Of a stretch of 64,000 nucleotides of DNA, positions 11,567 to 24,691 are shown in pieces. How positions within the stretch are numbered: the first letter of the stretch is position 1; each line of letters starts with the position of its first letter. The stretch spans positions 5,412,909-5,476,908 of the forward strand of contig JANPYM010000001.1 of NCBI GenBank assembly GCA_025890175.1. The letters are read 5' to 3'. Made by a program: the position numbers and the translations under genes. The DNA is from Ciborinia camelliae. Taxonomy: Eukaryota > Ascomycota > Leotiomycetes > Helotiales > Sclerotiniaceae. Under the pieces are notes generated by a model that had not been told where the DNA came from, did no database searches, and worked only from the letters and a program-made list of their open reading frames with translations.

Positions 11567-14500
11567 TACTAAAATCTTTGTTGTTGATTTTTTTGAACTA
11601 TCTTGTAAGCTTGCAATTATTATTTTGATACCCTCGAGAAAATCTTAATAGCAGAATCGAAAATGTGTATAATGGATACAAAGAGCTAGGAATAAGAATT
11701 GGAAATACTTTTGTAAGTAATTACTGAAATCTGAGTTGTGTATCTTCTTGTAGCTGCAAATACCTTATTATTTAGAAAGTTTGGAATTTAGAAGTTCTTT
11801 TTATGCTTCTTGGTGGACAGTTGGAGAGGAGATGGATGGAGAAATTACTAGGTCCTTAGTATAGATTATACACCTCATTCAATCTTGTTATTCACTGATT
11901 TTTTTACATATCAAAGTCTTCGGGAGATCGTGTCATATCTGTCTCCCTGAACCTCATCTATTCATTATATTCACTGTATGCCGTGTCTCTAAAAGACTTG
12001 AAGCTTATATAAACACTCCATTCCCATTCTCCATATTCTCGGTAAATAACAAGATGTTACCTTTTTTCACGCAATGGTGGGATTGTCTTATCTTAATATT
12101 CGAAGTGCTGCACTCTCTGGAACTTAACATAAATCTCAGACTATATTTCGTGGTTTATCTACATAGGTATCTTGTCCGAGTGGTTTCAGATTATTGCGCA
12201 AATTTGTTGCCATTTCGAATGTAGGAGGGTTACGCTATCGCTGCCAACTTTTGTCATTTTGATGTTAAGGTTTGAATTCGTTGGAACAACCGGAAGCGCT
12301 TGTCTAATTCAGAAGCTGGACATGAAAGGCAAATTGGGAGGAAGCCATTCTGGCCCAGCACTAGCAACTCAAGTTCTTTGATCATCTCGAAACTTGTACG
12401 TTCGCGAGAAGGCTTGTATATTGTGTGTAGCTTAAACTATGTACAGTAATGGTGGGGGAATATATGCTACGGTATACGGGACTAGCGTATACGCTCGTCC
12501 TGTAGCATAGTGAATATAATACAGAGAATATGGCACACCTGTACGTGTTCTTCCAACAAAGTTATGGAGTTCTTATACTTCTTCATCTAAAAATATTCAT
12601 GTTGGAGATGTGAACAATCTCATGATTTTTACTGATGAAATTCGCTTGAGAATAGGTACTACACATATGGTTCTCATTATAACCTTCCAATAATTCACTC
12701 GACCAGCCAATCGATGAAGCATCACTGGCTTGAATATCCTTTCAATCTACTCTCGGAAATTTGAAGTACAACAATATATAAGTCTGTTCATGAATGGTAA
12801 GACTCTATTAACCATACCTCTTAAGTCCATCCGCTGCTAGCATTACAGGATTGGCAAAGATTCTATATCCTAGGTATTGTGATATATAGTTTACCATGAA
12901 TACCCATAAATCAATATTTTGCTTCCACTGTTTGAATTACGTTTACTTTCGTATCGTCCAATTCTGTCCTTTATCACGGTTACCGCTGACTTCAATCACT
13001 GTCATTTACTTTATGCCATTATCATCATGTTCTTGTGCCATTAATATCATCCCTTCACTGGATGTAAGTATTAGATGAACAAGTACCGAAGAAAAATCCC
13101 AGGACAAGTTACCTAATCTATAACCACAATGAGACTGGGAAAGGATTATGCTCGAAGTGTTGATTTTCTGGCATCTCTTGATGTTGCTCAGGGTATTTTC
13201 CAATTGTTTTTCAGTGGAAAGGTTTGTGCGAGATGTCTTTTATAGTTGTTGTTAGAGAAAACTTGCGACAGGTTTGATTCTGCTAGTTCAGGATTCAGAT
13301 TAGGGAATATCCGCAAGGGATGAGGATGACAGGAAAGCATACATACTTGTCAACCTCAGTATAAATAACCTTCTTTGCAAACTATACAAAAGGATAATAG
13401 TACCCTAGTACAATAGTATACTGTTACAACATGGTCTGGAAACAGCATCGACTTCCTGAATATCAAATTTACTCTTCACTTACTCCCAATATCGGATAAT
13501 ATCAGGTATCTGGATTGGTCAATCCTACACTCTTAGATATTGCTTATTATTACCAATTGATGATTACCTCTAATTTCTTACTATTTATCCATTCTTTCCT
13601 TGTCAACATTTCAAATTCTTGTCAATCGCTCACTGATGACAGAAAATAATCTACTTGAAGATGAGTCCGGGGTGCACGGACAGATGACCTCTAAGACGAA
13701 TAGGTTTCGATTGTTCCTGAGTGCATGCACGTTGGTAGAATTTCTGATTGTATTAATCTTGATGATTTGATAATTTGAATGATTGATACCTATATATAGG
13801 TAGGTATATAATATATCTGATATCTTTGGAGTTGAAGTTAAGGGAACTGTTGTGTAAAATCCTTATGGTGAATTTGATCTGAATATTGAAGATCCTTATA
13901 GTGAACAGAATAGGGGTACTTCATACCGCGAAATGGAGCCAGTAGATACAAATTTCGGGAAAAGGGCTTGTCATATTCACGCTCTAATTTTGATTCTACG
14001 CTTGTTTGTTGATCTAATCACATATTCACCTTCACTACTTTAATGCATGTACCAGGAGATGACGTAGTTGTCCAACTTTCCGTATCCTTTAGATGCAAGT
14101 CTAGATTTCCTGTTTTCGTCGATACAAAAGAGTTCACAAGAACTAAGAAATGATCGAAAAACTGAAAACGGTCGGATCAAATAATATGGCGAAGGAGCAG
14201 CACCATTTATACCTCTCAGCTACGATACTTGAGAAAGATCTACATCAACCTGGGATTTATTGCAAGCTTTGGTAATTCTATACTATCATCCAAGTACTCT
14301 CGTCTGCGTTTTCTCATCGGGAGAGAGAAGGGGGGGGGGAAACTATCGTTATCTTCTATCATTAACTACGATTTTCATTTTTTATTATAAAGTCCTGCAT
14401 TTCTACCGCTCACAGAATCATTGATAACCAAGACCAAAACTTGCTAAAGATTCAGTATGAAATATGGAAACGGGAATAGAAATGGAAGTTGCATCGACCA

Positions 14501-16881
14501 CAGGAGCCTCAATTGGTTTTGAGTACTAGTTTTGTGTTTGGCTTTCGCGAATTGAAAGTCTTGCGCGGAGCAATCTCTTTTATGCTGCTGGGTTGAATAT
14601 CTAGTCTCACTTCATTGGTTGTTAGGCAGACCAAAGTGAATTCAAGCCCAAGCTAGGTAGTTGGAGATTTCCCCTCTCTTGAATTACAATCCCCTGGTCG
14701 ATTCTATGCTCTATTCACCCACTAACTTGACAATTTCACGTGTTAATTATTCCATCAAATTTGCTTTTTGTCTATATTAAGACCTTGGAATGCAAAAGAG
14801 TGATCAAGGCAGAATGTGAAGCGCATTAGAAAACGGGCTCACAGGGGTTTCCAACCAGAAGCAGACATAGAACACGTTGCTGAGTAGAACCCGACTTTCT
14901 AGGCGTTCAGAATTCTTGCTTAAATGTGTATGGACCTGCGGATAGGTATCAGTGCACGATTCTTGTACCGAGTATTTTTATTGTCGATTAGTCGATCGTC
15001 GTTGGACATATATATACAAATTATTGCCATTGTCATTGTATATGAAAGCCTCTTGCTGTCAATAACCTGAAAGTAAACACTTGAAAATATGGAGGGATAG
15101 TTGTTGAAACTAATCGATTCTAGGAGATAGAATTCAGTTGGATGGGAGTCAGGACACACTTCACATTTTTGTCATGATCGCTTCGTCGTCATCGAGTGGG
15201 TTTATTGTTCTAAACTCTTCGGTTCATGATGAATCATTCTTTTATTCCCAACAATTAAGAATTGTGCAGTGGGCATGAGGTAGAGATTATATGGACTTAG
15301 AGAAAGTGAATCGTCAATTCTATTTATCATTCTCCAGTGAATCAAGCCCCTCACTTGTGCAGCTAAACAGCCCATTCAGTGTAGCAATTCTCCTTGGCTT
15401 TGGGTGGAATATTCACCATATGGCTATGATACCGCTGAGCTAGTCACCTCAGAATGTCTTTCTATCTTATATAAAGGATGCATCATGAGAATGATGAAGA
15501 ATCAAGTGTCTAAACAACACAGTCAACACTTATCATTTAACGGCTGTGGTTCTTTGGCTAAGTGGCACTATACTCAAGTGTTCTCAGACTATAAGGAGAG
15601 TACTCTGCGGTTTTATCGTGTTATTTTCGAGAAGACTCGGGGCTTTTACTTTTCATGTTATTGACACATGAATATCATCCCATCGGCAATGTCAAATTTC
15701 TTATTGTCATTCTATGCATAAGGAGTTTACAACTGATTTGTAAATCAGAATACAATTCGGGTATTGCTGTTGCTATACAAATTAGAAATTCTCGAGTTGA
15801 ACGATCGTCCCCTGGAGAGACTAGGGAATGCTTCGTCATCTTCTTAGGTTTAATTTCCACACGCAGAAATATTCTGTATGAAGATTGCAACTAATTTATG
15901 CATCGAAGCCGAAAGAATGTTGACAAAGTAAGTACCGGTACTAAAAAGGGGAAGTATTTTAGCGGGGAGTTGGCAGGTTAAGGGAAAGTGGCAGTGATCA
16001 TGATTTGATTCTGGTTGGTGAGAAATCCTTTCATTCTACAGCTCTAGGGATATTAGCTGATAAAAATAACCCCTAACCAATGAACACAATCATCTATAGC
16101 TTCTTTTCTCTCCTCTTTTCATTGCCGTCTAATGTTAACCTCCCTTTTTCATTTTCCGTTCCGATATACGCTGCCATCTTTAGAAACCCCGTTCATTTTC
16201 TCTTCAGATGACATATCATGGTGTTATGTAGAGCCTTCGGAAAAAATTTATTCCTCCATAATCAGCCTAGCATTAAAGTGCGGATGTGGAAACGGAGGAC
16301 CGATAGTTTTGACACAATCACCCCGCCACATCGCGCACCTTGAATATATTGCGGTGATGCTTTGAAGGTGCTTGTTCTCTTGGTTTGGGGGCTTTCCTGG
16401 TTATTTTATGAGAAGTATCAATCTTACAAATCGGATATGAGATATGAGAACTCAAATCCAAGTGAATTGGTTTTGCAGTTCTTACAAAATTAGATAATTG
16501 ATTTGAGTTACCCCTCTTGATCCGAAGTCCTATAGTCATTTTATGACGAGTAGACATTCGCCTTTGCTATACGGTCTTTTGAACGGAAGGAGAGAGATCT
16601 GAAGGGGAGAGATCTGTTTACGCGCCTGCTAGGAGAACATTATACAATTTCGGATAATTGGCTTGAATACAATAGTGAATAGAGGGCCAGAACAAATTTT
16701 TAAATCTGAACATGATTCACAAGAGTGATTTTGGCCATGTCTTCATCAGCTTCGTCGTATTTAAACTCCTAAAACTATCAGTTATTCAGACTCAAGGAAT
16801 TCCATTGCTTCACGGAAGAAATGACCCCAGACCTTTCGCTGCAATTTCTACGGTGAAATCGACATGCTAACTAGCTCAGTA
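11567..16881. other. Gene-poor intergenic stretch
   Basis: About 5.3 kb without a recognisable gene on either strand. All open frames are under 90 codons and have no motif. Minor features are a TAGGTAGGTATATA microsatellite near 13795 and a G-run near 14332. I see no transposon ends here. Confidence 0.6.
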
Positions 16882-17394
16882 CACCGGATTTCATAACATA
16901 TTTCCAAAACATGATTTTTTGACTTTATCAATTTTTTGTTTTTCGTTAAAATTTTGAACTTTAATTTATTACAATTTTATTAAAAAAACTTTAATTTAAT
17001 TAAAAATAATATTATTTAATAAAAAATCAATTATTTTATTAGTAATAAAATTTTAAAGTTATTTAGATCATTATTAATTGAATTAGAATTTTCAAAATAT
17101 AATTTCAAAAACTATATATATTTATTTGGAAATATATTATTTTTAGCCTTATAAACCTTAAAATATTATATTTTGAATTATTCATTTTTAATTTAATTAC
17201 AAATCAATTAAATAATTTCAAAATTATTATATTTATTATAATAATTGAAAACAATATTTATTTAAAAAGTTTATTAAATTTGAAATTATATTAAAAAAGT
17301 TAAAGGTGGGTGGTATAGGATAAATTAATGATTTCGGCAAAAAAGTTTATAAGGTCAAAAATTATGTTTTGGAAACACGTTATGAAATCGGGTG
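16882..17394. mobile_element. AT-rich MITE-like element, second family, TA target
   Basis: Inverted ends: left CACCGGATTTCATAAC, right (reverse complement) CACCCGATTTCATAAC, and the match continues through TTTCCAAAACAT and TTTTTGAC for about 50 bases. TA lies on both sides (16880-16881 and 17395-17396). The element is 513 bp with no open frame for a transposase. The interior is almost pure A/T. End sequences differ from those of the element at 10,901, so this is a separate family. Confidence 0.8.
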
Positions 17395-17396
17395 TA

Positions 17397-18601
17397 ACTG
17401 AAAATGAATATCAAAAATACCTCTAAAATTCAGGAGCCGCTCCATGTAGATAACGTCATTCTTGGGTTTCAAGCACTGCAGTGCAAGACTTGTAGAATGA
17501 AAAGATGTACGATTTTGCATTAAAAACATCTCTCACCAAGTCTTATATATCTCGAGGGAGCCTGGGAGATCCCAGAAAGTGAGCTGAAGAATGGATATAT
17601 GGATGCAACTACGAAGTGAATTAATTACTCCTCATATTGAGTATCCACGACATCTCTTTTCCCCTCTTCAGCCCCCAGAGCTACGTTCCGTTCAATAGAC
17701 TAGTCTCCACTCAGTGTTCAACCAAACGTAACAATGATTAAGCTTGATTCACTCAAAAAAGCTTCTGCCGAGGGTTTGTGTCTTTTTAAAAGGGACGCAG
17801 CTGCAAGACAATATTCTCCCAGAAATGGAAACACAGCGAAGAAAAGAGCCATATTGGAGAAATGAAGCTAAGAATGCAGATCAAGAGTGAACTCAACAAC
17901 TATTTTTAAGAGGTCGAAAATAAGATGGAAGCTTTCAAGTTTATGGTGAGGGAAATGGTGTGTTCATATGTCTTCTGGTCATATGAGACGATACCATGAT
18001 ATGTGATGTTGCTGTCACTAATGAAAACAATCGCACTGTCTGGGGAAGAGACGACTATGGATGGAATAACCTCCGTGTGTTAGAGAATTAAGGGGAGCTG
18101 ATATGTAACATCAAGCAGAACAAGTGTAGGTGTTCAGATAAGAGATGAACGGCAGGGGACATGGACGAGACGTAAATCATAGTTTTCCACTGGAAGACCC
18201 TTCTCACCTGCTGATTCTTGGCTCCCATGTTCAAAAACGCCATGAAGCTCTTGGGAGCCTGGAAGTCGCCCACAAAATGATCTCATTTCTCTCCAAGTTA
18301 TTTGGGTGACAATCCCATTGCGCAAAGATAGTCGACCATAACCTTTTCATATTCGCAGGTAGTCTAGGGATAAGTCAGGTTAGGAAAAAAGCCCGTGCCA
18401 ATAATAGTATAGAATGAGTGAGAACGCCTAGCCATGAAGTCATCTGGGAGGCGAAGTTCAATGTTCTGATAGCAATCTTGGGCCAAGATTTCTCCGTATC
18501 TCGAATCTGTACATTTCAGAGAATTGTCATATTGATCAAAAATGCAAATAAAAAGATGTTTATTCATAGGATCTAAGTGGAATCTATAAACTAGACAATA
18601 A
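17397..18601. other. Intergenic, 3' side of the P450 gene
   Basis: No gene recognised. Short minus-strand frames near 18088-18325 read protein-like (MAFLNMGAKNQQ) but have no start context, family motif or splice partner. The 3' end of the P450 transcript probably lies in the last few hundred bases. Confidence 0.5.
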
Positions 18602-20357
18602 TCAAGAGCTTGATCTGTGCAATCTGACCTGTACTCCATTCCTACTACGGTTCGTAACAGTATGATGATACAGAACCGGGCCCGGATTCTCCATATTCTC
18701 AATCTTATCATACTTTTGTAGAAACCTTATGATAATGTATGAAGTTTCTGTCAGAGAGAATTGTTCTGCACATCCTGATTAGCTTCCTATGTATTTTGAA
18801 ATTTCAAAGAAGAAGACTTACGACCAATACACTTCCTCGGGCCTCCACCGAATGGAATAAATTCCCACCCAGCTCTCCTCCCTTCCCACCTCTCAGGTCT
18901 AAATACATCGGCATCTTCACCCCAGATATCTTTCCGATATTGCATCGCATATGTGGAAACCAATACTCTCGAGCCAGCAGGTAAAAACATAGGTTGTGTA
19001 CCGTCGGGACCCCCTCCACGTGGTAATATTGTATCTTCAATACATGTGCGATCATTCAATGGAACTGGCGCTCCGATACGCAACGACTCGTCAATCACAT
19101 GTTGTAAATATTTACAAGATCGTAAACCTTGGAATGATATTTCCGAGCCGGATGGTCCGAATTCTGTGAGAATAGTGGTTCGGAGTTTGGAGTAGACAGC
19201 AGGATTGCGCGAGAGGAAATAAAATGCCCAGCCTAATAATGAACCAGTCGTATCACGACCGGCATTTAGTACTTGCAGTGTTTCATTGCGTAGTCTCACT
19301 GGATCTTGATTTACCTTGGCTAACTCATCCAACAGTGAGAACGGCTTTTTCTCTGAATCGGTTTCTGAGTTTTTCTCTTCGTCTTGGTTTTGGCGGAGGC
19401 GTCCTTCGACAAAATTATCGACCATGCGATGTACCTCATCGCGGTGATAATCGAAGTTGCGGCCTTTGACTAATCCATTCCAGCGACCAGCGATTCCTTT
19501 CATGAATAATGTTTCTTTTCCGGCATCAAGATGACGTCCGAAGGTACGGAAATCTGTGTTTTCTGTGTATTGGATGAAATTCGGGCTGACCGTCTCTAGT
19601 TTAGATAGATTACCTGTATCTTGGGAATGTACAGATTTTCCATAGAGAAACTCGGTTGAAACGTCGAGGGTCAGGTTGAGAAATAGAGGAGCTAGATCAA
19701 CCTTTCCTGTCCAGCCAGTTTCGGTAACTTGGAGTTCTTGACGAGCGAATAGTGCTTGAACGTGGCGCTCTTCGAGGTCAAGATCTGATACTCTATCTCG
19801 GGAAAATTGGGGTCGCACAAGTTGTCTGGAGTGTTTCCATGCATCACCTACGTTTTTGATGTTAATATCCTGTAATAAGGAAAGGGCAAAAGCGAAATAT
19901 ATCAATGTTAAGCAGAAGGTGACATACCCTGAGCAGTAAAAATAGCATCACCAAGCAGCGGACTCCAAATCTCTTTCCTCTGTGGTCCGATATCCCATTT
20001 ATGCGACTCTGTCTGCAGAATGAACTGTACCAAAGTCGGATCTCTGGTAACAAAAATCTCCGTATCCAAAACCTGTCCCCTCACCGTCAATGTATCTGGT
20101 GAAACACTATCCATAAGATCCATAAACCATTTCGGACTTCTTCCTTCGCGATTTGCTCTCGCGGCTGCAATCACAGTCATGATACCGAAGGGATCAGACC
20201 CAGAAACTGTTGGGGGAAGTGCACACCCATGTCGTTTGGCCTCTTGATGACGTCTGCGTTTGGCATGGTATATCGAAATGCATTTTATAAAGAGGGCAAA
20301 AATGCCAATATAAAGGAAGAGAGAAAACATATACATGATTTTATGATGTATAGACAC
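18602..20357 (-). CDS. Cytochrome P450, CYP52-like (fatty acid/alkane hydroxylase type)
   Basis: Heme monooxygenase, probably anchored in the ER membrane. Exons on the minus strand: 20357-19928, 19847-18822 and 18765-18602, giving 539 residues. The introns are 80 and 56 bp. The first is spliced so that LGDAIFTAQG runs directly into DAWKHSRQLVRPQF, the usual CYP52 sequence. A hydrophobic N-terminal helix (YMFSLFLYIGIFALFI) is the anchor. Further motifs: oxygen-binding helix I AGRDTT (about 339-344), K-helix ESLR (about 397-400), PERW (about 461-464) and the heme loop FGGGPRKCIGQQ with the Cys ligand at about 483. The small last exon supplies helix L (QQFSLTETSYIIIRFLQ) and the end. The CYP52 family typically oxidises the omega end of fatty acids or alkanes; the actual substrate is not shown here. 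It is divergent from the acyltransferase across an 0.9-kb shared upstream region. Confidence 0.9.
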
Positions 20358-21239
20358 TTGGAAGATCTCAGGTGTTTGAAATTCCCATCAATTCAGATGT
20401 TGCTTGTCGATAGAGCATATTAAAATTGTAATTGAGAACTTGATCGGAGGCGCTCCAGACGGAACAGGGATGAAGAAATTTCACGAAAAATGAGAAGCTG
20501 TAATATTGACTGAACATATTGAAGACTCTAATTGAGGGGACATGAAAGCGGAAGGTCAATTGCTATTGTGTTAGGGTCTGCATAATTCTTCAGGATTGCT
20601 AACCTTACCGTTATTTTTATAGTGATATTTATAGATAGAATGCGTCCGAGTTTTGATAAACTTCGTTGAAACACCTAGTCAGTATTGATACTGTACCGCT
20701 AGTGCCTGCAGATCGTATTCTTCAAACCATGCCCATTGTGAGATAACCACATAACCTTGTCTATCATTGATCACTAGAAAACATTAATCAGTAGGAAAGT
20801 AGTCAAGTAGAAATGATCAGCGGGTAAGGTTACATATCCGGGGTTCTATCCTGTGAGATTCCCAATGCGGCTGTTTGGGCTGTCAACTTTGTCAACCCGT
20901 CATCAAGCTCCCCGCTAACTTTAATTACATATCCAATAATTCTGTAATCAGACTGTTACTAGAAGGTAAAAGATTTTGATCCCATCCCCATACCTCACTA
21001 TATTTTTATTGGAAAACCTAAAATTTGAAACACTCGAGGAACCAACCAACCAACAAACCAACCAACCCGTAGTTATCCATAAATCACCCAACCCACCCAC
21101 TGACGGCATTGCTTCCCCCGCCATAAGTTCGTGATTAAAATCAAGAATTGATTAGATTATACCTTCCTCGCCCACGAACATGTCATCTTATTAATTAATT
21201 AATTGCTTGTATAATCCAAGTCCCTACATTGCGTCAAGA
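20358..21239. promoter_or_regulatory. Shared upstream region of divergent P450 and acyltransferase
   Basis: An 882-bp gap between two divergently transcribed genes, so it should carry both promoters. It contains an ACCAACCAACCAACAAACC run (about 21041-21068) and TTAATTAATTAATT just before the acyltransferase start. I cannot name any factor-binding site. Confidence 0.45.
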
Positions 21240-22607
21240 ATGATGGAGAAGAAACCATACCCACTCTCTCCACTCGACCACCTTTCACCCCGCGTGCATG
21301 TCCCAAAGCTCCTCTATTTTTCTAGGGTTTCAGATCCCCAAACCACTATCCAAACACTCCAAGATGCTCTCTCCAAAACAGTATCAGCATTCCCTGTCAT
21401 CGCTGGATCAGTTCTTCTATCCCAAGAACCAAATTGTCAAAAAGGTTCTCTTGCCGTACAAGCTCCTTATTTTAGCGTCAACGAGATTCTCTCCGTGAAG
21501 GATCTGAGCTACAAATATAATTTCGAGAGTATTCGCACCAAAGGGTTTCCAACCGATGCCGTCGATGAGGATGTTATGCCAAATCTGTTAGGAAACAATA
21601 CACAGGTCCTCCTTGCACAAGCGAATATTATTCGGGGTGGTCTTGTGCTTGTTTGCGCTGTACATCATTGTGTCATGGATGAGGCGGGGATGTTCAACTT
21701 ATTGAAACTGTGGTCTACGTTTTGTCGAGGTGAAAACGGCAATGAATTAGTGGACGGAAAATGGATCGATAACTCTGCCCTATCACAAGGAGCTGGTACA
21801 GGCGAATTGGAAAATCATCCGGAATACAAATTGTTACCGGAGTCTACGTCTACCACACCGTATCTTTCGTATTCTTCAGATGTGGTGGATACAGGTATTT
21901 TTTTCTTCTCGGACGATTCTCTACAGCGCCTGAAAGAGCTGGCCAATGAGGGCTCGGATGATACATCTTGGGTCTCTACAAACGATGCCTTGGTTGCACT
22001 TATTTGGTCCAGTGTAACATCGGCAAGAATAGCTGCTTCGGACTCCCCTGAGCCATCTACTCCATCAGTATTCGCCATGACGGTAAACGGACGTCATCGT
22101 CTCCTACCACCCATGTCTCCTAATTTCATAGGAAATGTCGTCTTAATTTCCAAATCACTTAGCACATTCTCGGCTTTAACATCCAGCTCATCAAATTCTA
22201 CCCGTCTTGGGACCATTGCACGCAAGGTCCGACAATCTGTTGGGGATGTCGACAACGCGAAAGTCAAAGATGTAATAAAAGCAATACAAAATGTGGCAGA
22301 TCTCAACCGACTACAGCCAAGTGGATATGAATCTCACCAACGTAACATCGGTTGTTCTTCTTGGTCAGGCCAGCCATACTACAGTTTGGATTGGGGGCAA
22401 ACGCTAGGTGGAAAGTGTAGAAGGTTTAGGTGGAGGAGTCTGAAGACTGATGGGATTTTTATCATCTTTCCGAGAATTCCCGGGGATGAGGGAGAGAGAC
22501 TTGGGGAAGGGGGGTTGGAAATTTGCATGGGGTTGCGGAGAGAATGTTTGGTGTCATTGAGAGAGGATAAATTTTTTAGTCGGTTTGCAGAGTGGAGATG
22601 TTCTTGA
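21240..22607 (+). CDS. BAHD-like/trichothecene acetyltransferase-like acyltransferase
   Basis: Single-exon gene of 455 residues that should transfer an acyl group from acyl-CoA to a hydroxyl or amine. The start is the first of two adjacent ATGs (MMEKK); frame sequence before it begins at a TTG and is ignored. The N-terminus LSPLDHLSPRVHVPKLLYF is typical of fungal members. HHCVMDEAG (about 142-150) carries the catalytic HxxxD pair, His143 and Asp147. SLDWGQTLGG (about 382) matches the structural DFGWG element, with the usual Phe replaced. The ending GLEICMGLRRECLVSLREDK is also typical. Family members decorate secondary metabolites such as trichothecenes and alkaloids. The acceptor here is unknown; a P450 on each side suggests a hydroxylated product. 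Confidence 0.88.
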   Translation: MMEKKPYPLSPLDHLSPRVHVPKLLYFSRVSDPQTTIQTLQDALSKTVSAFPVIAGSVLLSQEPNCQKGSLAVQAPYFSVNEILSVKDLSYKYNFESIRTKGFPTDAVDEDVMPNLLGNNTQVLLAQANIIRGGLVLVCAVHHCVMDEAGMFNLLKLWSTFCRGENGNELVDGKWIDNSALSQGAGTGELENHPEYKLLPESTSTTPYLSYSSDVVDTGIFFFSDDSLQRLKELANEGSDDTSWVSTNDALVALIWSSVTSARIAASDSPEPSTPSVFAMTVNGRHRLLPPMSPNFIGNVVLISKSLSTFSALTSSSSNSTRLGTIARKVRQSVGDVDNAKVKDVIKAIQNVADLNRLQPSGYESHQRNIGCSSWSGQPYYSLDWGQTLGGKCRRFRWRSLKTDGIFIIFPRIPGDEGERLGEGGLEICMGLRRECLVSLREDKFFSRFAEWRCS

Positions 22608-24388
22608 GGGGCGAGCTTGGGGCATTTCAGGATATCTCATATTTCCCTATCATGTTGTAGTATTAATCAAATTCCGTGAAAATCATGCATTGATTCTATC
22701 TTCGTCATTATGATCTTGGATTGTATACTATTCATCATAGCATTGATCCTGGCACTGTCGTAAAGTAAAGTACCAATGCAATAATCTCTCTTGCAGAGAG
22801 AGCTATATTATCCTTGTAATTTTACTAAAATGGATACGAACTCCTTCCCCAACCCTCAGTGCAATGAAACTCCGCCAAATATGGCCCACTGATCTAAAGG
22901 TAGTGGAGGAGCTATCCACTGACTCCAACTTTCGTTACTGATAACTTATGTGGGTAAATCCAATGCCGATCAAAACTTGGTAACATTGTTTCTTTGATAA
23001 AGCAGGTTGGAGTAACAGGGGTTATCTTTATTAGGGTATCTGTTAGTCTTGCATTGGCTTAAAATCCTATTATGTAGCTGCTCTCTTCCCCGAGGACTAT
23101 CAATATTATCGAATCCAATCCGTAAAATTTCATACTGAACTGCCGCATGGTATAGGGTATATCGATAATTCGATCCAATTTTTGCATAGCCGACATTTGG
23201 TCTATTTTTGCAAACGGCAATTATGGGACATCAGATTAGCGCCCGCGGGAAGGCTAGTATGTGACATGCAGAATCTTTCCCCTTTTGGCTTCGCTCCCCC
23301 GGTAGATGATAATTTGGGCCACGCACCCCTTGGTTATCGCATCCAAATTTTCAAATATGTGGGGGTCCAGTGTAAAATGAAGAAAACGTGTTTATCCTTG
23401 AGCTTCGGTGATTGATATCGTAGCTCTACCAATAGATTGTACCCAATACTTATCTTTAAATTATTGAGTCTCCAGGGGTATTTTGACCGGTGCAAGTTTA
23501 TATGACCTGTATCCATTTGGGATACAAGAGATTATCACCCTTCAATATTTTGGTGGATCGAGTATTATTTCGTTGAGATTTGAAATGGTGGGATAGACAC
23601 TGCTGCTCAACACTGTTGTGCTGATGGTTTTTGTGGAACCCGGTACGGGAAGACTGCCGTCTCATTAACTCACCTAACTCCTGCGTCATTTTCAGTCCAA
23701 CCTGATTGATTCAATACTGGGGAAATAAGCGGCTGTGTATATGATTGGAAGAATCAGTAAAGTGGATAGTTCTGCAGCTTTTTGCTGACCACCTTCGCTT
23801 AATATCTCGCTTTAGCGAAGAACACTAGAGCTAAATGGGGTTGGACTGAAAATGAGTTAGATGAGTTAAAAGACGGTAGGAACCTTAGGTCTAGCTTCCC
23901 CGGCTTGGTCTCGCTTAACCCTACAGATAGTCTAGCGCTAGGAAGTATGACCCGAAGCCGCCCGTGTAGGGATCGACACCCTTTAATTAATTCTGACGAG
24001 GCAGTTTAATTTAAAACTGGATGAAGATGAACTAAAATTCTTCATGCAGGGGTATTTTTCGAGCTCCACAGTACCCGCAGCTACAATTATATATATTGAA
24101 AATCCTACTCGGGTCTTTTGAAATTCTCCGGGTCTAGATTGCGTTAGATTCCATTTTGGTGTTTTCAGCTGTGATAAAATAAGAGGGTCGCATGGTGGGC
24201 ATGGTGGGCATGTTTGGCAGGTGCTATTTAGATAACTGCATAGCGGCAATGACTTATGTCATATATCTTGGTTCTCATTGGAATTGCAGCTTTCAATCCT
24301 TCCTCGAATACTCAAAAACTTGATCAAAAAACCAACTTTTTCACTCCTCCATCCATCCGCACGAATCAAAATCGAAAACTCCTCAAGC
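22608..24388. other. Intergenic, nothing recognised
   Basis: About 1.8 kb. The open frame at 23182-23415 has no family features. GC rises a little at 23880-23980, but no tRNA fold or transposon end was found. Confidence 0.5.
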
Positions 24389-24691
24389 ATGTACTTCTCA
24401 CTGATCTCCACCCTCGCTCTCGTTGCCGTCATTGCAGACGTCAGTAATGCTGTTCCTGTCTCCACTACGGTTCGTATCAAATTCTCAATCCATATACGGT
24501 GATTGTGAAATAGTTTCTAACGGGTTAATGAACAGGCCGTCAAACGTAATGCCGAACCTGAAGCTGCAGCCAAACCTTCATTGATTGATTTGGACCATGC
24601 TGTTAGTCTTCCCGTAAACTTGGACGTCTCTTCATTATGCGTCGGGATAGCCGTCTGCAATCCTGTTTCAGTGGAGAAGCATAGTTCTTAG
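24389..24691 (+). CDS. Small secreted protein with Kex2-type site (two exons)
   Basis: Two exons, 24389-24469 and 24536-24691, phase 0, give a 78-residue product. The 66-bp intron has a GT donor, a CTAAC branch site at about 24516 and a CAG acceptor. The start MYFSLISTLALVAVIA is a clear signal peptide, with likely cleavage after SNA or nearby. Lys30-Arg31 is a dibasic Kex2-type processing site. Cutting there would release a 47-residue peptide containing one short Cys loop, LCVGIAVC, and a charged tail VEKHSS. I recognise no named family. It could be a small secreted effector, a signalling peptide or a precursor of a modified peptide; none of these is shown. It lies between the acyltransferase and the second P450. 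Confidence 0.7.

Noticed and set aside
18088..18711. Minus-strand frames downstream of the P450
   Set aside because: The true last P450 exon lies at 18602-18765 in another frame; frames overlapping it are shadows, and those near 18088-18325 have no support.
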